A stretch of DNA of 64,000 bases from Ardenticatenaceae bacterium (GTDB lineage Bacteria; Chloroflexota; Anaerolineae; Promineifilales; Promineifilaceae): contig JACKCB010000002.1 in the NCBI GenBank assembly GCA_020634235.1, positions 1,178,001 to 1,242,000 on the forward strand. The letters run 5' to 3'. Each line of letters starts with the position of its first letter. Positions within the stretch are counted from its first letter, which is position 1. Below the pieces are notes generated by a model that made no database searches, was not told where the DNA came from, and was given only the letters and a program-made list of their open reading frames with translations. This document shows positions 17,224-26,501 of the stretch, piece by piece. Made by a program: the position numbers and the translations under genes.

Positions 17224-18369
17224 TCATTTTATCATCTGCTGCGAGGTGGGTAAAGCGGGACCGCCAGCCCACCCCGGCCGGGTGGCCAATATTTCACAGC
17301 AGGCCAGCATATCCCCGGCCAGCAGCCCATGCCCACCCAAAACAATAGGAATCGGGGCAGCCTGGGCCGCCGCCGTAAAGGCCCGCAGCCAGGGGTCGGC
17401 CACCAGTTCCAACAAACCCAGGTCGGAGCCAAAGCGGGTGGTGGCGTCAGGCATAATCTGCTGGTGGGCCAGCATAACCCGCGTGTCAATGAACGCGGCA
17501 TCGGCCCAGTCGGCCAGGGTGGCAAAGAAGGCGTCTAGCCCCACCGCGGCGATATGCGCCGCCAGCAAAGAACGCACCTCGCCACGCTGCTGCCGGCCAC
17601 TAGAAACCATCCCGCGCTCTTCAGACACCACCCGCAGCCAGCAGTGGCTGACCCGGTTGATGGCCTGCCACGCCTCCGGCCCCAGGCGGCCGGCCACAAA
17701 AACGCGGCTGGCGCTGGTGCCCAGCACCGCCAGCGCCGCCTGCAGGGTGGCGGTTTGCAGGGGCAGGCTGGCCAGATAGGCTCGCAAATGGGGCTGGGTA
17801 TGCGGGTGCAGGGCCAGCGCCAACAAATCTGTGGGGGTGTCTATGTCCAGCCGGGTGGCGGCTGTGGCGGGCAATGTGTGGTGGGGCAGGCCAGCCTCAT
17901 CGGAAAGGACCCAGCCAAGCATGTTGTCGCGCGGGAGTTTGCTAATCCAGGTGGGCAAGACCCCGGCCGGGGCCAAACCAGCCCAATCGCTGGCAAAGCG
18001 GTTATTGGTCAGGATTAGCTGGTCGGCAGTGGCCAGCCGCTGCACTATCTCGCTGAGGGTGTCGTCGGGGAGCAGTGGCGCTGCGCCGCCGCCAAAATAG
18101 AGCAGGCGGTCGATGGCCAGTTCTGTGCTGAGCCGGGCCAGGATTTCGCCAACGTGTACCCGGCCGGGGGGGGTTGGGCGATAATCCGTCACGGCCGGTG
18201 ACAGCAAGCCATCGGCGTCTGCCGACACCAGCACAATGCGCGCCACCTGCGGCTGGCGGGCCAACTGCGCGATCAGGTCACGCGCCGCCGCTCGCCGCGC
18301 CCCTTGCACCCAGGCCACCGGCGCGCTCTCCCCGCCCGCTTCGCCAACCATCACCACTGCTGTAATCAT
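17224..18369 (-). CDS. Uncharacterised protein, nucleotidyltransferase-like N-terminal half
   Basis: The 381-residue protein begins MITAVVMVGEAGGE, like the first strand and loop of GT-A-fold nucleotidyltransferases, and carries LTNNRFASDW (about 121-130) and DIDTPTDLL (about 175-183). The DIDTPxDL string is characteristic of MobA/CofC-like enzymes. The usual LxAGGxSxRxG signature is not intact, so activity and substrate are uncertain. The C-terminal 200 residues were not recognised. In-frame ATGs at 18378 and 18384 are possible; the frame upstream runs through the HPF terminator and cannot be coding. It is followed by the phosphatase gene after 39 bp. Confidence 0.6.
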   Translation of the reverse strand: MITAVVMVGEAGGESAPVAWVQGARRAAARDLIAQLARQPQVARIVLVSADADGLLSPAVTDYRPTPPGRVHVGEILARLSTELAIDRLLYFGGGAAPLLPDDTLSEIVQRLATADQLILTNNRFASDWAGLAPAGVLPTWISKLPRDNMLGWVLSDEAGLPHHTLPATAATRLDIDTPTDLLALALHPHTQPHLRAYLASLPLQTATLQAALAVLGTSASRVFVAGRLGPEAWQAINRVSHCWLRVVSEERGMVSSGRQQRGEVRSLLAAHIAAVGLDAFFATLADWADAAFIDTRVMLAHQQIMPDATTRFGSDLGLLELVADPWLRAFTAAAQAAPIPIVLGGHGLLAGDMLACCEILATRPGWAGGPALPTSQQMIK

Positions 18370-18384
18370 AGAGGCCATGGCCAT

Positions 18385-18422
18385 AAAAAAAAGGGCAACC
18401 ATGCTGCACGGCATGATTGCCC
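18385..18422 (-). terminator. Rho-independent terminator of hpf
   Basis: On the minus strand the stem GGGCAATCATGC / GCATGGTTGCCC (one mismatch, 6-nt loop) is followed by eight T. It starts 22 bp after the hpf stop. Confidence 0.92.
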
Positions 18423-18443
18423 CATCAGGCGTCGGCGCTAACG

Positions 18444-19025
18444 CTAGTCAAACTCAGGCTTTAGCAAACCATAGCCGTCATCATGACGCCGGTAGATCAC
18501 GCTAATCGTCTCATCTTCCGCATCAAAGAAAACAAAGAAGTCATGCCCCAGCAGTTCCATCTGGTCGATAGCCTCGGCTGAAGACATGGGCTGCATGCGG
18601 AAACTCTTGCGGCGCACAATGCGATCCCCGCTCGCTTCCTCGTCTTCTTCCTCCACTTCATACTCTAGCGGCAGCGGTTCCAGGTCAATCAACTCCTCCA
18701 CGCCGCCGCCCCGGCGATTATCTTTGCGCTTGCCCCGGTAACGCTTTATCTGCTTGTACAACTTGTCGGTCACCTTGTCAATGGCGGCAAAAATGTCGTT
18801 GCTACGCTCCTCGGCACGCAGAATTGTGCCGTAACTGTCCCGAATAGTGATCTGCGCCACGTGGCGATCCAGGGCGCTGCGGGCATTTTGCTCGGACAAA
18901 TCAACGCGGACTTCGGCCAGGTTAGGCATGTAGCGATCCAGACGAGCCGTCTTTTTCTCCACATAGTTTTGCAGCCGCGTCGTCACTTCCATGTTGCGAC
19001 CAAGAATTGTCAGTTCCATTGCCAT
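18444..19025 (-). CDS. hpf: Ribosome hibernation promoting factor, long form
   Basis: The 193-residue protein has the N-terminal HPF/YfiA domain (about 3-105: LTILGRNMEVTTRLQNYVEK, LDRYMPNLAEVRVDLSEQ) and the long-form C-terminal dimerisation domain (about 132-193: IVRRKSFRMQPMSSAEAIDQ, HDFFVFFDAED, YRRHDDGYGL). The long form alone dimerises 70S ribosomes into inactive 100S particles in slow growth. The linker is acidic (EVEEEDEEASGD). AGGAG lies 12 nt before ATG 19025; ATG 19019 is an alternative. It is a single-gene unit closed by a strong terminator. No CCCGGCCGGG lies in or near the gene. Confidence 0.95.
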   Translation of the reverse strand: MAMELTILGRNMEVTTRLQNYVEKKTARLDRYMPNLAEVRVDLSEQNARSALDRHVAQITIRDSYGTILRAEERSNDIFAAIDKVTDKLYKQIKRYRGKRKDNRRGGGVEELIDLEPLPLEYEVEEEDEEASGDRIVRRKSFRMQPMSSAEAIDQMELLGHDFFVFFDAEDETISVIYRRHDDGYGLLKPEFD

Positions 19026-19252
19026 TGGTTCATCAATCTCCTATCAACGCATATTCTCAGGAACGCTGTGGGCCACCATCGGCCACCAGATCAGGCATCT
19101 TACAAGCGCTCCAAAAGCGATACCGGGAGGACCCTTCGCGGTCGGTAGATTTCAGTATCGCCCCATTTACAGGTTTGCTAGAGTTTATCCGAAATGAATG
19201 AATAACAAAGCCACCGGGTAACCAGCCTTCTTTGAGGTTGTAGCTATGGTGG

Positions 19253-20050
19253 CTACATAGCTCTGGCCAGGCAGTAGCCGGTGACGCTGCCGGCACCGGC
19301 CGCCAGCAGCGCTTCGGCTGTGGCGATCATGGTCGCCCCGGTGGTACAAACATCGTCCACCAACAGGATGCGCTGCCCGGCTACCAGGGCCGGGTCGGCA
19401 AAGAAGGCCCCGCTGACGTTCTGTAAACGTTCCGTCTGGTTTAGACCCACCTGCGGACGGGTGTCTTTGGTACGCCGCACCCCGGCCGGGGTCGTACCAT
19501 ACCCCAACTGGGCGCACAAATGGCGCACCAACAACATAGCCTGATTATACCCTCTTTTTCTTTCTCGTTCAGGGTGTAATGGCACCGGCAGCACCAGATC
19601 AACCGGCTCCTGCCAGGTTGGCCACGCCTCTACCATCAATTCGGCCAGCGGTTCTGCCAGGCCAAAAGCGCCATTGTATTTCATCTGGTGGATCATGCGG
19701 GGGACCGGGCCATCGAACAAAACGGCGGCCCGAATGCGCTGCAGCGGCGGTCTTTGTTGGCGACAGGTGGTGCACAACAGCCCCGGCCGGGAGACAGTCC
19801 GGCCACAAACTTTGCACAACGGCTCACGCAGCCAGACAACCTCCGCCCGGCAGTTGGCGCACAAGAGCGCGCCCACCTGGCGGCAGTTCCCACACACCGG
19901 CGGGAAAGCCAACGCCACCAGCGAACGCCACAACCGCCGTGCCCCAGACCGATACACCCCCAAGAAACACAGCTCCTTTAGCAGCGGTGCCTTCACCCCT
20001 GCTTCTGTCAGCAACCCCCAAACAGGACCCCAGGAATGAGCGGGCCGCAC
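19253..20050 (-). CDS. comF: ComF-family phosphoribosyltransferase-like protein
   Basis: The frame gives up to 265 residues, opening with GTG at 20050. Four-cysteine zinc motifs (CGNC, CANC, CKVC, CTTC between about 52 and 96) precede a PRTase domain ending in ILLVDDVCTTGATM (about 225-238), the PRPP-binding loop. Relatives are required for DNA uptake in naturally competent bacteria. The start is uncertain: AAGGAG lies 9 nt before a TTG at 19963, which would trim 29 residues and match usual ComF N-termini better. It follows tadC by 12 bp, so it is probably co-transcribed with the pilus genes, linking pilus and competence. Confidence 0.9.
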   Translation of the reverse strand: MRPAHSWGPVWGLLTEAGVKAPLLKELCFLGVYRSGARRLWRSLVALAFPPVCGNCRQVGALLCANCRAEVVWLREPLCKVCGRTVSRPGLLCTTCRQQRPPLQRIRAAVLFDGPVPRMIHQMKYNGAFGLAEPLAELMVEAWPTWQEPVDLVLPVPLHPERERKRGYNQAMLLVRHLCAQLGYGTTPAGVRRTKDTRPQVGLNQTERLQNVSGAFFADPALVAGQRILLVDDVCTTGATMIATAEALLAAGAGSVTGYCLARAM

Positions 20051-20062
20051 CCCGGCCGGGGG

Positions 20063-21004
20063 TTACCTCGTAAGACCACGCAGCGCATCATTGCGGATCA
20101 GCGTAAACGCGGCCGGGCCCAACAATACAATGAACATAGACGGGAAAATCAAAAACACCAGCGGGAACAACATCTTCACCGGCGCTTGCTGCGCCTTCTC
20201 CTCCGCCCGCTGTCGTCGCCGGATACGCATCTGTTCCGACTGAATACGCAGCACCTTACCCACACTCACACCCAACTGGTCCGCCTGCAAAATAGAGGCC
20301 ACAAAATTAGCCACATCCGGCACATCCATCCGGCCGGTCATATCCCGCAGCGCCTGCCGCCGCGTCTTACCCAACTGCATCTCATACACCACCCGGCCAA
20401 ACTCACGCGCCAACGGATCCGTCCACTTCTCATCCACCTTGGCCATCGCCCCGTCAAACGTCAGCCCCGCATCAACACAAATCGTCATCAAGTCCAACGC
20501 ATCCGGTAATTTCTTGATAATCGCATCACGCCGGCGGCTGATCAGCGAACTCAGATACAACTGCGGCAAAAAGAACCCCACCGCCGCAAAAAACAGCGTA
20601 TAGGCAAACCGCTTGTTGGGATCCACATTAAAGCGAATCATCATCATCAAGAACAAACCGCCCAGAAGGATGGTAAACACCCCGCGGATCGCCCAAAATT
20701 CAGCCGCCGTGATATTGCGCGGGCTGCCGGCCTGCTCCAACTGCACAGCCGTCCGCTCCAGCGTTGATTGCGGCGTAAAGCGGGTGACAAACCTACCAAG
20801 CCCCCGCATGATAGGCACAAAAATCCGGTCAGAGATTGGCATAGACAGCTCAATCTCCTCAATGGAAACAGCCTCTTCACGGGCAGCGTACTCCTCAATA
20901 CGGGCCGATAACGGATCTTCTTCCGAACGTCGCAAGAACACAACGCTCAAAAGAATAAGCACCACGGCGACTAGGCCGACGATTAACGCTGTTGAAGTCA
21001 TCAT
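20063..21004 (-). CDS. tadC: Tad pilus inner-membrane platform protein TadC
   Basis: The 313-residue protein is a GspF/TadC-like polytopic membrane protein. Hydrophobic segments lie at about 6-24, 108-123, 133-153 and 283-305; the conserved cytoplasmic core reads KKLPDALDLMTICVDAGLTFDGAM (about 165-188). It is expected to pair with TadB around the CpaF ATPase to push Flp subunits from the membrane. ATG 21004 has GGAG 8 nt upstream; a second ATG follows immediately. It is 21 bp downstream of tadB. Codons are less GC-biased than in surrounding genes and no CCCGGCCGGG occurs in it. Confidence 0.9.
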   Translation of the reverse strand: MMTSTALIVGLVAVVLILLSVVFLRRSEEDPLSARIEEYAAREEAVSIEEIELSMPISDRIFVPIMRGLGRFVTRFTPQSTLERTAVQLEQAGSPRNITAAEFWAIRGVFTILLGGLFLMMMIRFNVDPNKRFAYTLFFAAVGFFLPQLYLSSLISRRRDAIIKKLPDALDLMTICVDAGLTFDGAMAKVDEKWTDPLAREFGRVVYEMQLGKTRRQALRDMTGRMDVPDVANFVASILQADQLGVSVGKVLRIQSEQMRIRRRQRAEEKAQQAPVKMLFPLVFLIFPSMFIVLLGPAAFTLIRNDALRGLTR

Positions 21005-21025
21005 ATACCCAACTCCAGGCCGTCG

Positions 21026-22009
21026 TTACACTTCAATATCAACGATCTTGCGGATAGCCAAAACGCCAAAAAACATGAGCAGCAGCCCAAAGCCAATCAC
21101 AATCCAGCCACACGGAACGCCAAACAAAAAGGGGTCTTCACGCACAATCAACTGCCCTACATAATCCCGGTTGATCAGATACAAAACCAGACCCAGGCCA
21201 ATAGGCAGCAGACTGATGATAATTCCGGTCAAACGACCCTGCGAGGTCAAGGTACGAATCTCGCCCTTAATCCGGACCCGTTCACGAATGGTATAACTAA
21301 TGGTATCCAGGATTTCCGTCAGGTTACCACCAACCTCACGCTGGATGTTAACCGCTGTCACCACCAGGTCCAGGTCTTCACTGGGAACCCGGCGCAGCAT
21401 ATTGCCCAGCGCCTGATTAAGACTTAGACCCAGGCGCACCTCCTGCACTACGCGCTCAAACTCCTTCGAAACCGGCGGCGGCAGTTCGGTTGCAATGGCT
21501 TCCATACCTTGCAGCACGCTGTAACCGGACCGAAGCGCATTCACCCACAGGTTCAGCGTATCACTGAGCTGCCCTTCAAAGGTATGCAAACGACGGGTGG
21601 CCATGGTGCTGACGTAGATGCGCGGCACAAACAGGCCGACGATCGCACCAATCAGCAGCATGACTAGGCCAGGACCAAACAGAATGGCGGCCACCACAAC
21701 ACCCACCACAGCAAAGCCTACCTGCAAGGCAACATATTCACTGACTCGCAGCCGGACATCGGCCATAGCGATGCGGGCCTTGATGCCTGAGAACAGCCCT
21801 CTGTCGGCCAACGCCTCATCCAGCCGATCGGCAACGTCGTTGCGGCTAGCCGTAGTCACATCTTCGGGGGTGAGGACAGTAGAACTGCCCACAAACTGCT
21901 CCATACGCTGCTCAACCTGCCGGTTGCCACCGGACAGCAGCGCAATGCCGGCCCCCAGCAGCATCAGCACGCCCAGGCCAACCAATCCTAACAACAACAG
22001 TTGAGACAT
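21026..22009 (-). CDS. tadB: Tad pilus inner-membrane platform protein TadB
   Basis: The 327-residue protein is the second GspF/TadC-type platform protein. It has transmembrane segments at about 3-24, 91-125 (two), 264-284 and 298-320, and the core GQLSDTLNLWVNALRSGYSV with PVSKEFERVVQEVRLGLSLN. The start is ATG 22009, six bases after a consensus AGGAGG; the GTG two codons upstream is not preferred. It is part of the cpaE-cpaF-tadB-tadC-comF series, with 140 bp between cpaF and tadB. Confidence 0.92.
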   Translation of the reverse strand: MSQLLLLGLVGLGVLMLLGAGIALLSGGNRQVEQRMEQFVGSSTVLTPEDVTTASRNDVADRLDEALADRGLFSGIKARIAMADVRLRVSEYVALQVGFAVVGVVVAAILFGPGLVMLLIGAIVGLFVPRIYVSTMATRRLHTFEGQLSDTLNLWVNALRSGYSVLQGMEAIATELPPPVSKEFERVVQEVRLGLSLNQALGNMLRRVPSEDLDLVVTAVNIQREVGGNLTEILDTISYTIRERVRIKGEIRTLTSQGRLTGIIISLLPIGLGLVLYLINRDYVGQLIVREDPFLFGVPCGWIVIGFGLLLMFFGVLAIRKIVDIEV

Positions 22010-22149
22010 CAGCACCTCCTTTCAGGCAGCTCGTGTTTCGCGGCTCAAATGAACTAAGAACCAGGGATGCGGCGAAACACTCAAACAGTCCGGCGTAAAT
22101 GGGTCCGGGAATTCCAGCGCTATTGGCACCAGACTGCACTAATTAGCGA

Positions 22150-23523
22150 TTACTTGCGTACACCAATGCCGAAGATGGAAGGTGGCAGCATGATGCCCGC
22201 CGCCTGGACACGGTGCATAAACTTGGGTCGCAGACCGGTGGGACGCAAGCGGCCAATTACCTTACCGTTTTCGATGCTGGTCTGTTCAAAGCGGAAGATT
22301 TCCGACATGGTGATAACATCGCCTTCCATGCCTTGAACTTCACTAATGGAGATGACTTTTCGGGTACCGTCGCGCAGGCGGTCGGTGTGGACAATCAGAT
22401 CAATCGCTGAGGAAATCTGTTCACGAATGGCGCGGTGCGGAAGTTCCATGCCGGCCATGAGTACCATTGTTTCCAAACGGGCAAGCAAGTCACGGGTGCT
22501 GTTGGCATGGGCTGTCGTCAGGCTGCCATCGTGACCGGTGTTCATGGCCTGCAACATGTCCAGGGCTTCGCCGGCGCGCACCTCGCCAACGACGATGCGG
22601 TCGGGACGCATACGCAGGGAGTTTACCACGAGGTCACGAATGGTAACGGCCCCACGGTTTTCTACGTTGGGCGGGCGTGACTCCAGGGTGACTACGTGCT
22701 CCTGGCGCAGTTGCAGTTCGGCTGCGTTTTCGATGGTTACGATGCGTTCATCGTCCGGAATGAAGCCGGAGAGTACGTTGAGGAGGGTGGTTTTGCCCGA
22801 GCCGGTGCCACCGGAGACAACGACGTTCAGGCGAGCAACAACACACGCTTTCAGGAATTCCACGGCCTCGCGGGTGATGGAGCCGTATTCAACCAGGTTG
22901 TCGATGGTCAGGGGAATCTTGGAAAACAAACGGATGGTCAGCGTGGGGCCATTGAGGGCAATGGGGGGGATCACGGCATTGACACGGGAGCCATCGGGCA
23001 GGCGGGCGTCCACCATGGGAGAACTTTCATCGATGCGGCGACCTAGCGGGGCCACAATGCGGTCGATGATGCGCATCAGGTGCTCATCGTCTTCGAAGGA
23101 GCTGTTGACGCGGTTGATCTTGCCCAGGCGCTCCACGTAGATGTTTTTAGGCCCGTTAACCATGATTTCGGTAAGGCCGTCCTGGCTGAGAAATGGTTCC
23201 AGGGGACCAAACCCCAGGATTTCGGCCACAATCTGTTCGTAGAGCAGGCGCTTTTCGTTACGACTAAGGACGATCTGCTCTTCGACAAGCATGGTCTCGA
23301 ACATTTCCTGGATGGTTGCGCGGACTTCAGAGGTCTGGTTGATGTCGATGCTGGGGTCTAGTTCCGCGATCAGTTTTTGTTGAACGCGGTTCTTCAGATC
23401 GGTGAATGCGTCACGCGAACCGGTTGCCGGGGACGTGCGTTTGACGCGCAGTTCCTGGAGTTTGGAACTTGCCTGGCCATCGGGTACTTCTTGACTTCGT
23501 TCAATGCGCTTTAAGAGAGACAC
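22150..23523 (-). CDS. cpaF: CpaF/TadA-family pilus assembly ATPase
   Basis: The 457-residue secretion ATPase powers Flp pilus assembly at the cytoplasmic face. Visible motifs are Walker A GGTGSGKT (238-245), the Asp box around IENAAELQL (265-273), Walker B DRIVVGEVRAGEA (308-320) and the His box HDGSLTTAHAN (331-341). The N-terminal domain (50-230) includes FGPLEPFLSQDGLTEIMVNG, diagnostic of the CpaF group. It starts with GTG at 23523, preceded by GGAGG. A single ATPase is present, so retraction would need another protein or reverse action of this one. Confidence 0.95.
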   Translation of the reverse strand: MSLLKRIERSQEVPDGQASSKLQELRVKRTSPATGSRDAFTDLKNRVQQKLIAELDPSIDINQTSEVRATIQEMFETMLVEEQIVLSRNEKRLLYEQIVAEILGFGPLEPFLSQDGLTEIMVNGPKNIYVERLGKINRVNSSFEDDEHLMRIIDRIVAPLGRRIDESSPMVDARLPDGSRVNAVIPPIALNGPTLTIRLFSKIPLTIDNLVEYGSITREAVEFLKACVVARLNVVVSGGTGSGKTTLLNVLSGFIPDDERIVTIENAAELQLRQEHVVTLESRPPNVENRGAVTIRDLVVNSLRMRPDRIVVGEVRAGEALDMLQAMNTGHDGSLTTAHANSTRDLLARLETMVLMAGMELPHRAIREQISSAIDLIVHTDRLRDGTRKVISISEVQGMEGDVITMSEIFRFEQTSIENGKVIGRLRPTGLRPKFMHRVQAAGIMLPPSIFGIGVRK

Positions 23524-23547
23524 GTTTATCCTCCCGCAGGGGTCTGG

Positions 23548-24828
23548 CTAGCCGCTGGCAGGTTGGGAGCGGCGGCCAAAAAGGCGGCCAAGGAATGAGG
23601 GTTTGGCTTCGGTGTAGGTGGCAGACGCCCCGGCCGGGTCGGTCTGCCCTTCACGGATGATCACGTCACCCAACTTGACCAATGCTTCGGCAATCGGTTT
23701 CTTACGGTTCCGGCCAACAACAAACGGATAACCCTGATCCGCCGCCCGGTTGGCGGTCTCCTCATCCACAGGCACCATCGCCATTACCGGCCGTTTGAGC
23801 GTATCCGCAATATCCTTGGGCGTAATCCCCAGTTTTTTGGAGCTCCGGTTCACCACCAGGAACACCTTCTCCCGTTCATAGTTCAGCGTATCGGCCAGAT
23901 CAAAAAAGCGGCTGACATTCTTCAGACTGGGCAGGTTTTGCTGCGTCACCAACAGAATCCGGTCCGAAGAATCCAAAATCGAGATCGCTACGTCGTTCAG
24001 GCTGGAACTGGTATCAACAATCACAAACTCATAAATCTTCTGCAGATTCTGCAACAGGGTCTTCATGTGATCGTCAGTTACCAGGTCAGCCATCTCCGGC
24101 CGGGGTGGGGCCATCAGCACCTTCAACCCACTCTTATGCGTCGCCACCACACTGCCAATCAAATCCGGCTCCAGGTCCGCAATCCGGTCAATCAGATCCA
24201 CCACACTCGTGGTCGTCTTCATATTCAGCATAACCGCGACATCGCCAAACTGCAAACTCCCATCCACCAAAACCGTGCTGTGCTTACGCAGCGCCAGCGC
24301 CACCGCCAGGTTCGCCGCAATCGTCGTACAGCCAGCCCCACCCTTCGGACTATACACCGTAATCACCTGCCCCAAACGCTTTGGCTTGCCGGCCGCGGCC
24401 CCCGGCTCCTGGCGACCCACTTGCTCACTAACCGCCGGAGCCACAACCACCGGGCGCATCTGGTACACACGGCGCACCGCACTAACCAATTCATCGCCCG
24501 AAAAAGGCTTCATCAGGAAATCACGCGCCCCGGCCAACATCGCCCGCCGCAGGTAATCCGCCTCACTCTGCACAGACATAATAATAATCTGCGCCGAGGG
24601 CACCGACTGCGTGATCGCCTGGCTGGCCGAAATACCATCCAGCCCCGGCATATTAATATCCATCAGGATAATGTCTGGCTTATGCTGCTTGGCCAGCTCC
24701 ACAGCCTGGTCACCCGTCCCAGCCTGGGCAATAACCTCTATGTCCGACTCAAACTGCAGCAGTTTGCGCACGTTCTCGCGCGTCTCCGGAAGGTCGTCAA
24801 CTATCAATACACGTATCTTTTCCGACAT
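23548..24828 (-). CDS. cpaE: CpaE-like protein: receiver domain fused to MinD/ParA-type ATPase
   Basis: The 426-residue protein has an intact receiver domain (1-122) with phosphoacceptor D57 in ILMDINMPG, D11/D12, and K107 in MKP. A MinD/CpaE ATPase follows (about 153-390) with deviant Walker A KGGAGCTT (162-169). In Caulobacter, CpaE localises the pilus machine and its receiver is degenerate; here it looks phosphorylatable, so the kinase next door may act on it. The tail has an FLGRLFGRR motif that could be a membrane-targeting amphipathic helix. ATG 24828 was chosen over the GTG just before it. cpaF follows after 24 bp. Confidence 0.9.
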   Translation of the reverse strand: MSEKIRVLIVDDLPETRENVRKLLQFESDIEVIAQAGTGDQAVELAKQHKPDIILMDINMPGLDGISASQAITQSVPSAQIIIMSVQSEADYLRRAMLAGARDFLMKPFSGDELVSAVRRVYQMRPVVVAPAVSEQVGRQEPGAAAGKPKRLGQVITVYSPKGGAGCTTIAANLAVALALRKHSTVLVDGSLQFGDVAVMLNMKTTTSVVDLIDRIADLEPDLIGSVVATHKSGLKVLMAPPRPEMADLVTDDHMKTLLQNLQKIYEFVIVDTSSSLNDVAISILDSSDRILLVTQQNLPSLKNVSRFFDLADTLNYEREKVFLVVNRSSKKLGITPKDIADTLKRPVMAMVPVDEETANRAADQGYPFVVGRNRKKPIAEALVKLGDVIIREGQTDPAGASATYTEAKPSFLGRLFGRRSQPASG

Positions 24829-24983
24829 CACTTATCCGCCAAAAGAAAGATCTGAGCCAGCCAATGCAAAGAATTCGTGCCAGGAAAGCACAAACTAATT
24901 CTACCCATCATACTATTATCAACATGAAAGTCAAAATGCCTATGTGAAAAATGTACCAGACCCCCACCGCACCCCACAAAACA

Positions 24984-25011
24984 AAAAAAGCCCTATCGGT
25001 CGATAGGGCTT
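24984..25011 (-). terminator. Rho-independent terminator after flp
   Basis: On the minus strand the stem AAGCCCTATCG with its complement around a 4-nt loop is followed by seven T. It lies 29 bp after the flp stop and separates the abundant pilin message from the cpaE assembly genes. Confidence 0.92.
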
Positions 25012-25039
25012 AAACAAAAACGGAAGGCTACGATGTCAA

Positions 25040-25192
25040 CTAGGGATTGAGGCCGCTGGTGATCTTGCTGAACACGTTACCGATCTGCGGACCCAGCAGG
25101 GTCAGAATGGCGATAACGACGATAGCAACAAGCACGAGCACCAGAGCGTACTCTACCAGACCCTGACCATCTTCGCGATGCAAGAACAACAT
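25040..25192 (-). CDS. flp: Flp-type pilin (class IVb prepilin)
   Basis: This 50-residue gene is easy to miss. It starts MLFLHREDGQGLVEYALVL and continues as one hydrophobic helix (about 12-31) before a short polar tail ending in GLNP. The prepilin peptidase site fits cleavage after G9, placing E at +5 and Y at +6 of the mature 41-residue pilin, the hallmark of Flp pilins. GGAGG lies 9 nt before the ATG and a strong terminator follows, so pilin is made from its own short mRNA. It lies directly upstream of the cpaE-cpaF-tadBC genes. No prepilin peptidase gene is in the window. Confidence 0.95.
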   Translation of the reverse strand: MLFLHREDGQGLVEYALVLVLVAIVVIAILTLLGPQIGNVFSKITSGLNP

Positions 25193-25412
25193 GATGAATT
25201 ACCTCCACTTGTATAGAAAGAATTAACTAAGAAACGGCAGCTAATCAACAGAAGAATCAGACTACACTGATAATGCAAGAATACTACCGAATCAAATCAC
25301 AGGCAATAGTACTGCGGACACATTAACCAGTATTCCTTGCCAACAACTGTGACAAATAAGTCGCCAACACAACGCGTCCAAGCGAACCCGATCCAGAGAA
25401 CTCACCCAAATA

Positions 25413-26480
25413 TCAGTAAGCCGAAGCACCCGTTGTTTCCAGGGGAATATAGAACTCAGCCCGCGTACCCTGGCCCAAACTGCTCTGAACGCTCAACTCA
25501 CCCCCCAGCATCTTGATACGCTCACGCAGCGTCGACAGGCCGATCTTATCCTGGTTGCCAAATGCCTCTTCCACGTTAAAGCCGCTGCCATTGTCCTCCA
25601 CCACCACCTGCACCCTGTCTTGCGCCAGGTCCAACAGCACCTGAACCTGAGTAGCCTGGGCATGGGCGCGCGCATTGCTCAGCAGCTCCTGGACCGCCCG
25701 GAAAATCGTTACCTCAATGTAGCTTTCCAGCCGCCGTTCAATGCCCGTTACCGTAATGTTTACCGGCAGGTCGCCCTTTTCTTGCAGCGTTTCCACATAG
25801 CGGCGCAGCGTAGGCACAATCCCCAGGTCATCCAGCATCATCGGGCGCAAGTCAAAAATGAAATCCTTCACCGACTCAAAGGTAGAGCTGGCGGTTCCCT
25901 TCAGCGCATTCAGTTCGGTCCTGGCTCGCTCTGCGTTGATGTCGAAGAAACGCTGGCATATCTCCGCCTGCAAAATGAAATTACTCAGCGAGGAGGCGGG
26001 ACCATCGTGCATCTTGCGCACCAAACTCTGCCGGGCCGACTCCTCTACCTGAATTAGCCGGATGATGTCCGTCCGCTTCTGCGGAACAGCCCGGCGCACT
26101 TCCGGCAGCGTTACCATCCCCTCGGTCAGCGACAGCAGCCGCTCCTGAAATGCGGCCAGGCGCTCAATGTTGCGCTGGTCGCTTTGCAGCTTCTCTAGTT
26201 GGCCACGCATGGTAAACAGCCGCTGCTGCGCATTTAGCAGCGCTTCATACCCCTCACGAATATCCTCACGAGGCAGGGTGTCGAAGTTCGTCTGCAGTTG
26301 GCGCACGTAATTGGTCATCTGCGCGTTGCGCTGCGCCAATCGCTCCACCTCGGCCGCGCTCTGCTTGATCAGAATATCGATCTCTTTCAGCTCCCGTTGG
26401 GTCTGCTCTGCCTCCTTGTAGGTTTCCTCAATAAACGTCTGCAAGGATTTTTCTTCGCCAATGCCTATCTGATTATTCAT
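25413..26480 (-). CDS. Cytoplasmic NarL-type histidine kinase with coiled-coil sensor
   Basis: The 355-residue kinase has no transmembrane segment. Residues 10-125 look like a long coiled coil (DegS-like), followed by a HisKA_3 dimerisation domain with phosphoacceptor H158 in MHDGP and a HATPase_c domain (about 245-350) showing QELLSNARAHAQA (N box), VEDNGSGF (G1) and GLSTLRERIKMLGGELSVQS (G2). It is of the DegS/LiaS class and is expected to phosphorylate the response regulator encoded 21 bp upstream. Its position before the Tad genes suggests control of pilus expression or of the CpaE receiver. The signal is unknown. Confidence 0.92.
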   Translation of the reverse strand: MNNQIGIGEEKSLQTFIEETYKEAEQTQRELKEIDILIKQSAAEVERLAQRNAQMTNYVRQLQTNFDTLPREDIREGYEALLNAQQRLFTMRGQLEKLQSDQRNIERLAAFQERLLSLTEGMVTLPEVRRAVPQKRTDIIRLIQVEESARQSLVRKMHDGPASSLSNFILQAEICQRFFDINAERARTELNALKGTASSTFESVKDFIFDLRPMMLDDLGIVPTLRRYVETLQEKGDLPVNITVTGIERRLESYIEVTIFRAVQELLSNARAHAQATQVQVLLDLAQDRVQVVVEDNGSGFNVEEAFGNQDKIGLSTLRERIKMLGGELSVQSSLGQGTRAEFYIPLETTGASAY

Positions 26481-26501
26481 GAGGAATTATCTCCCAAACG
26501 C

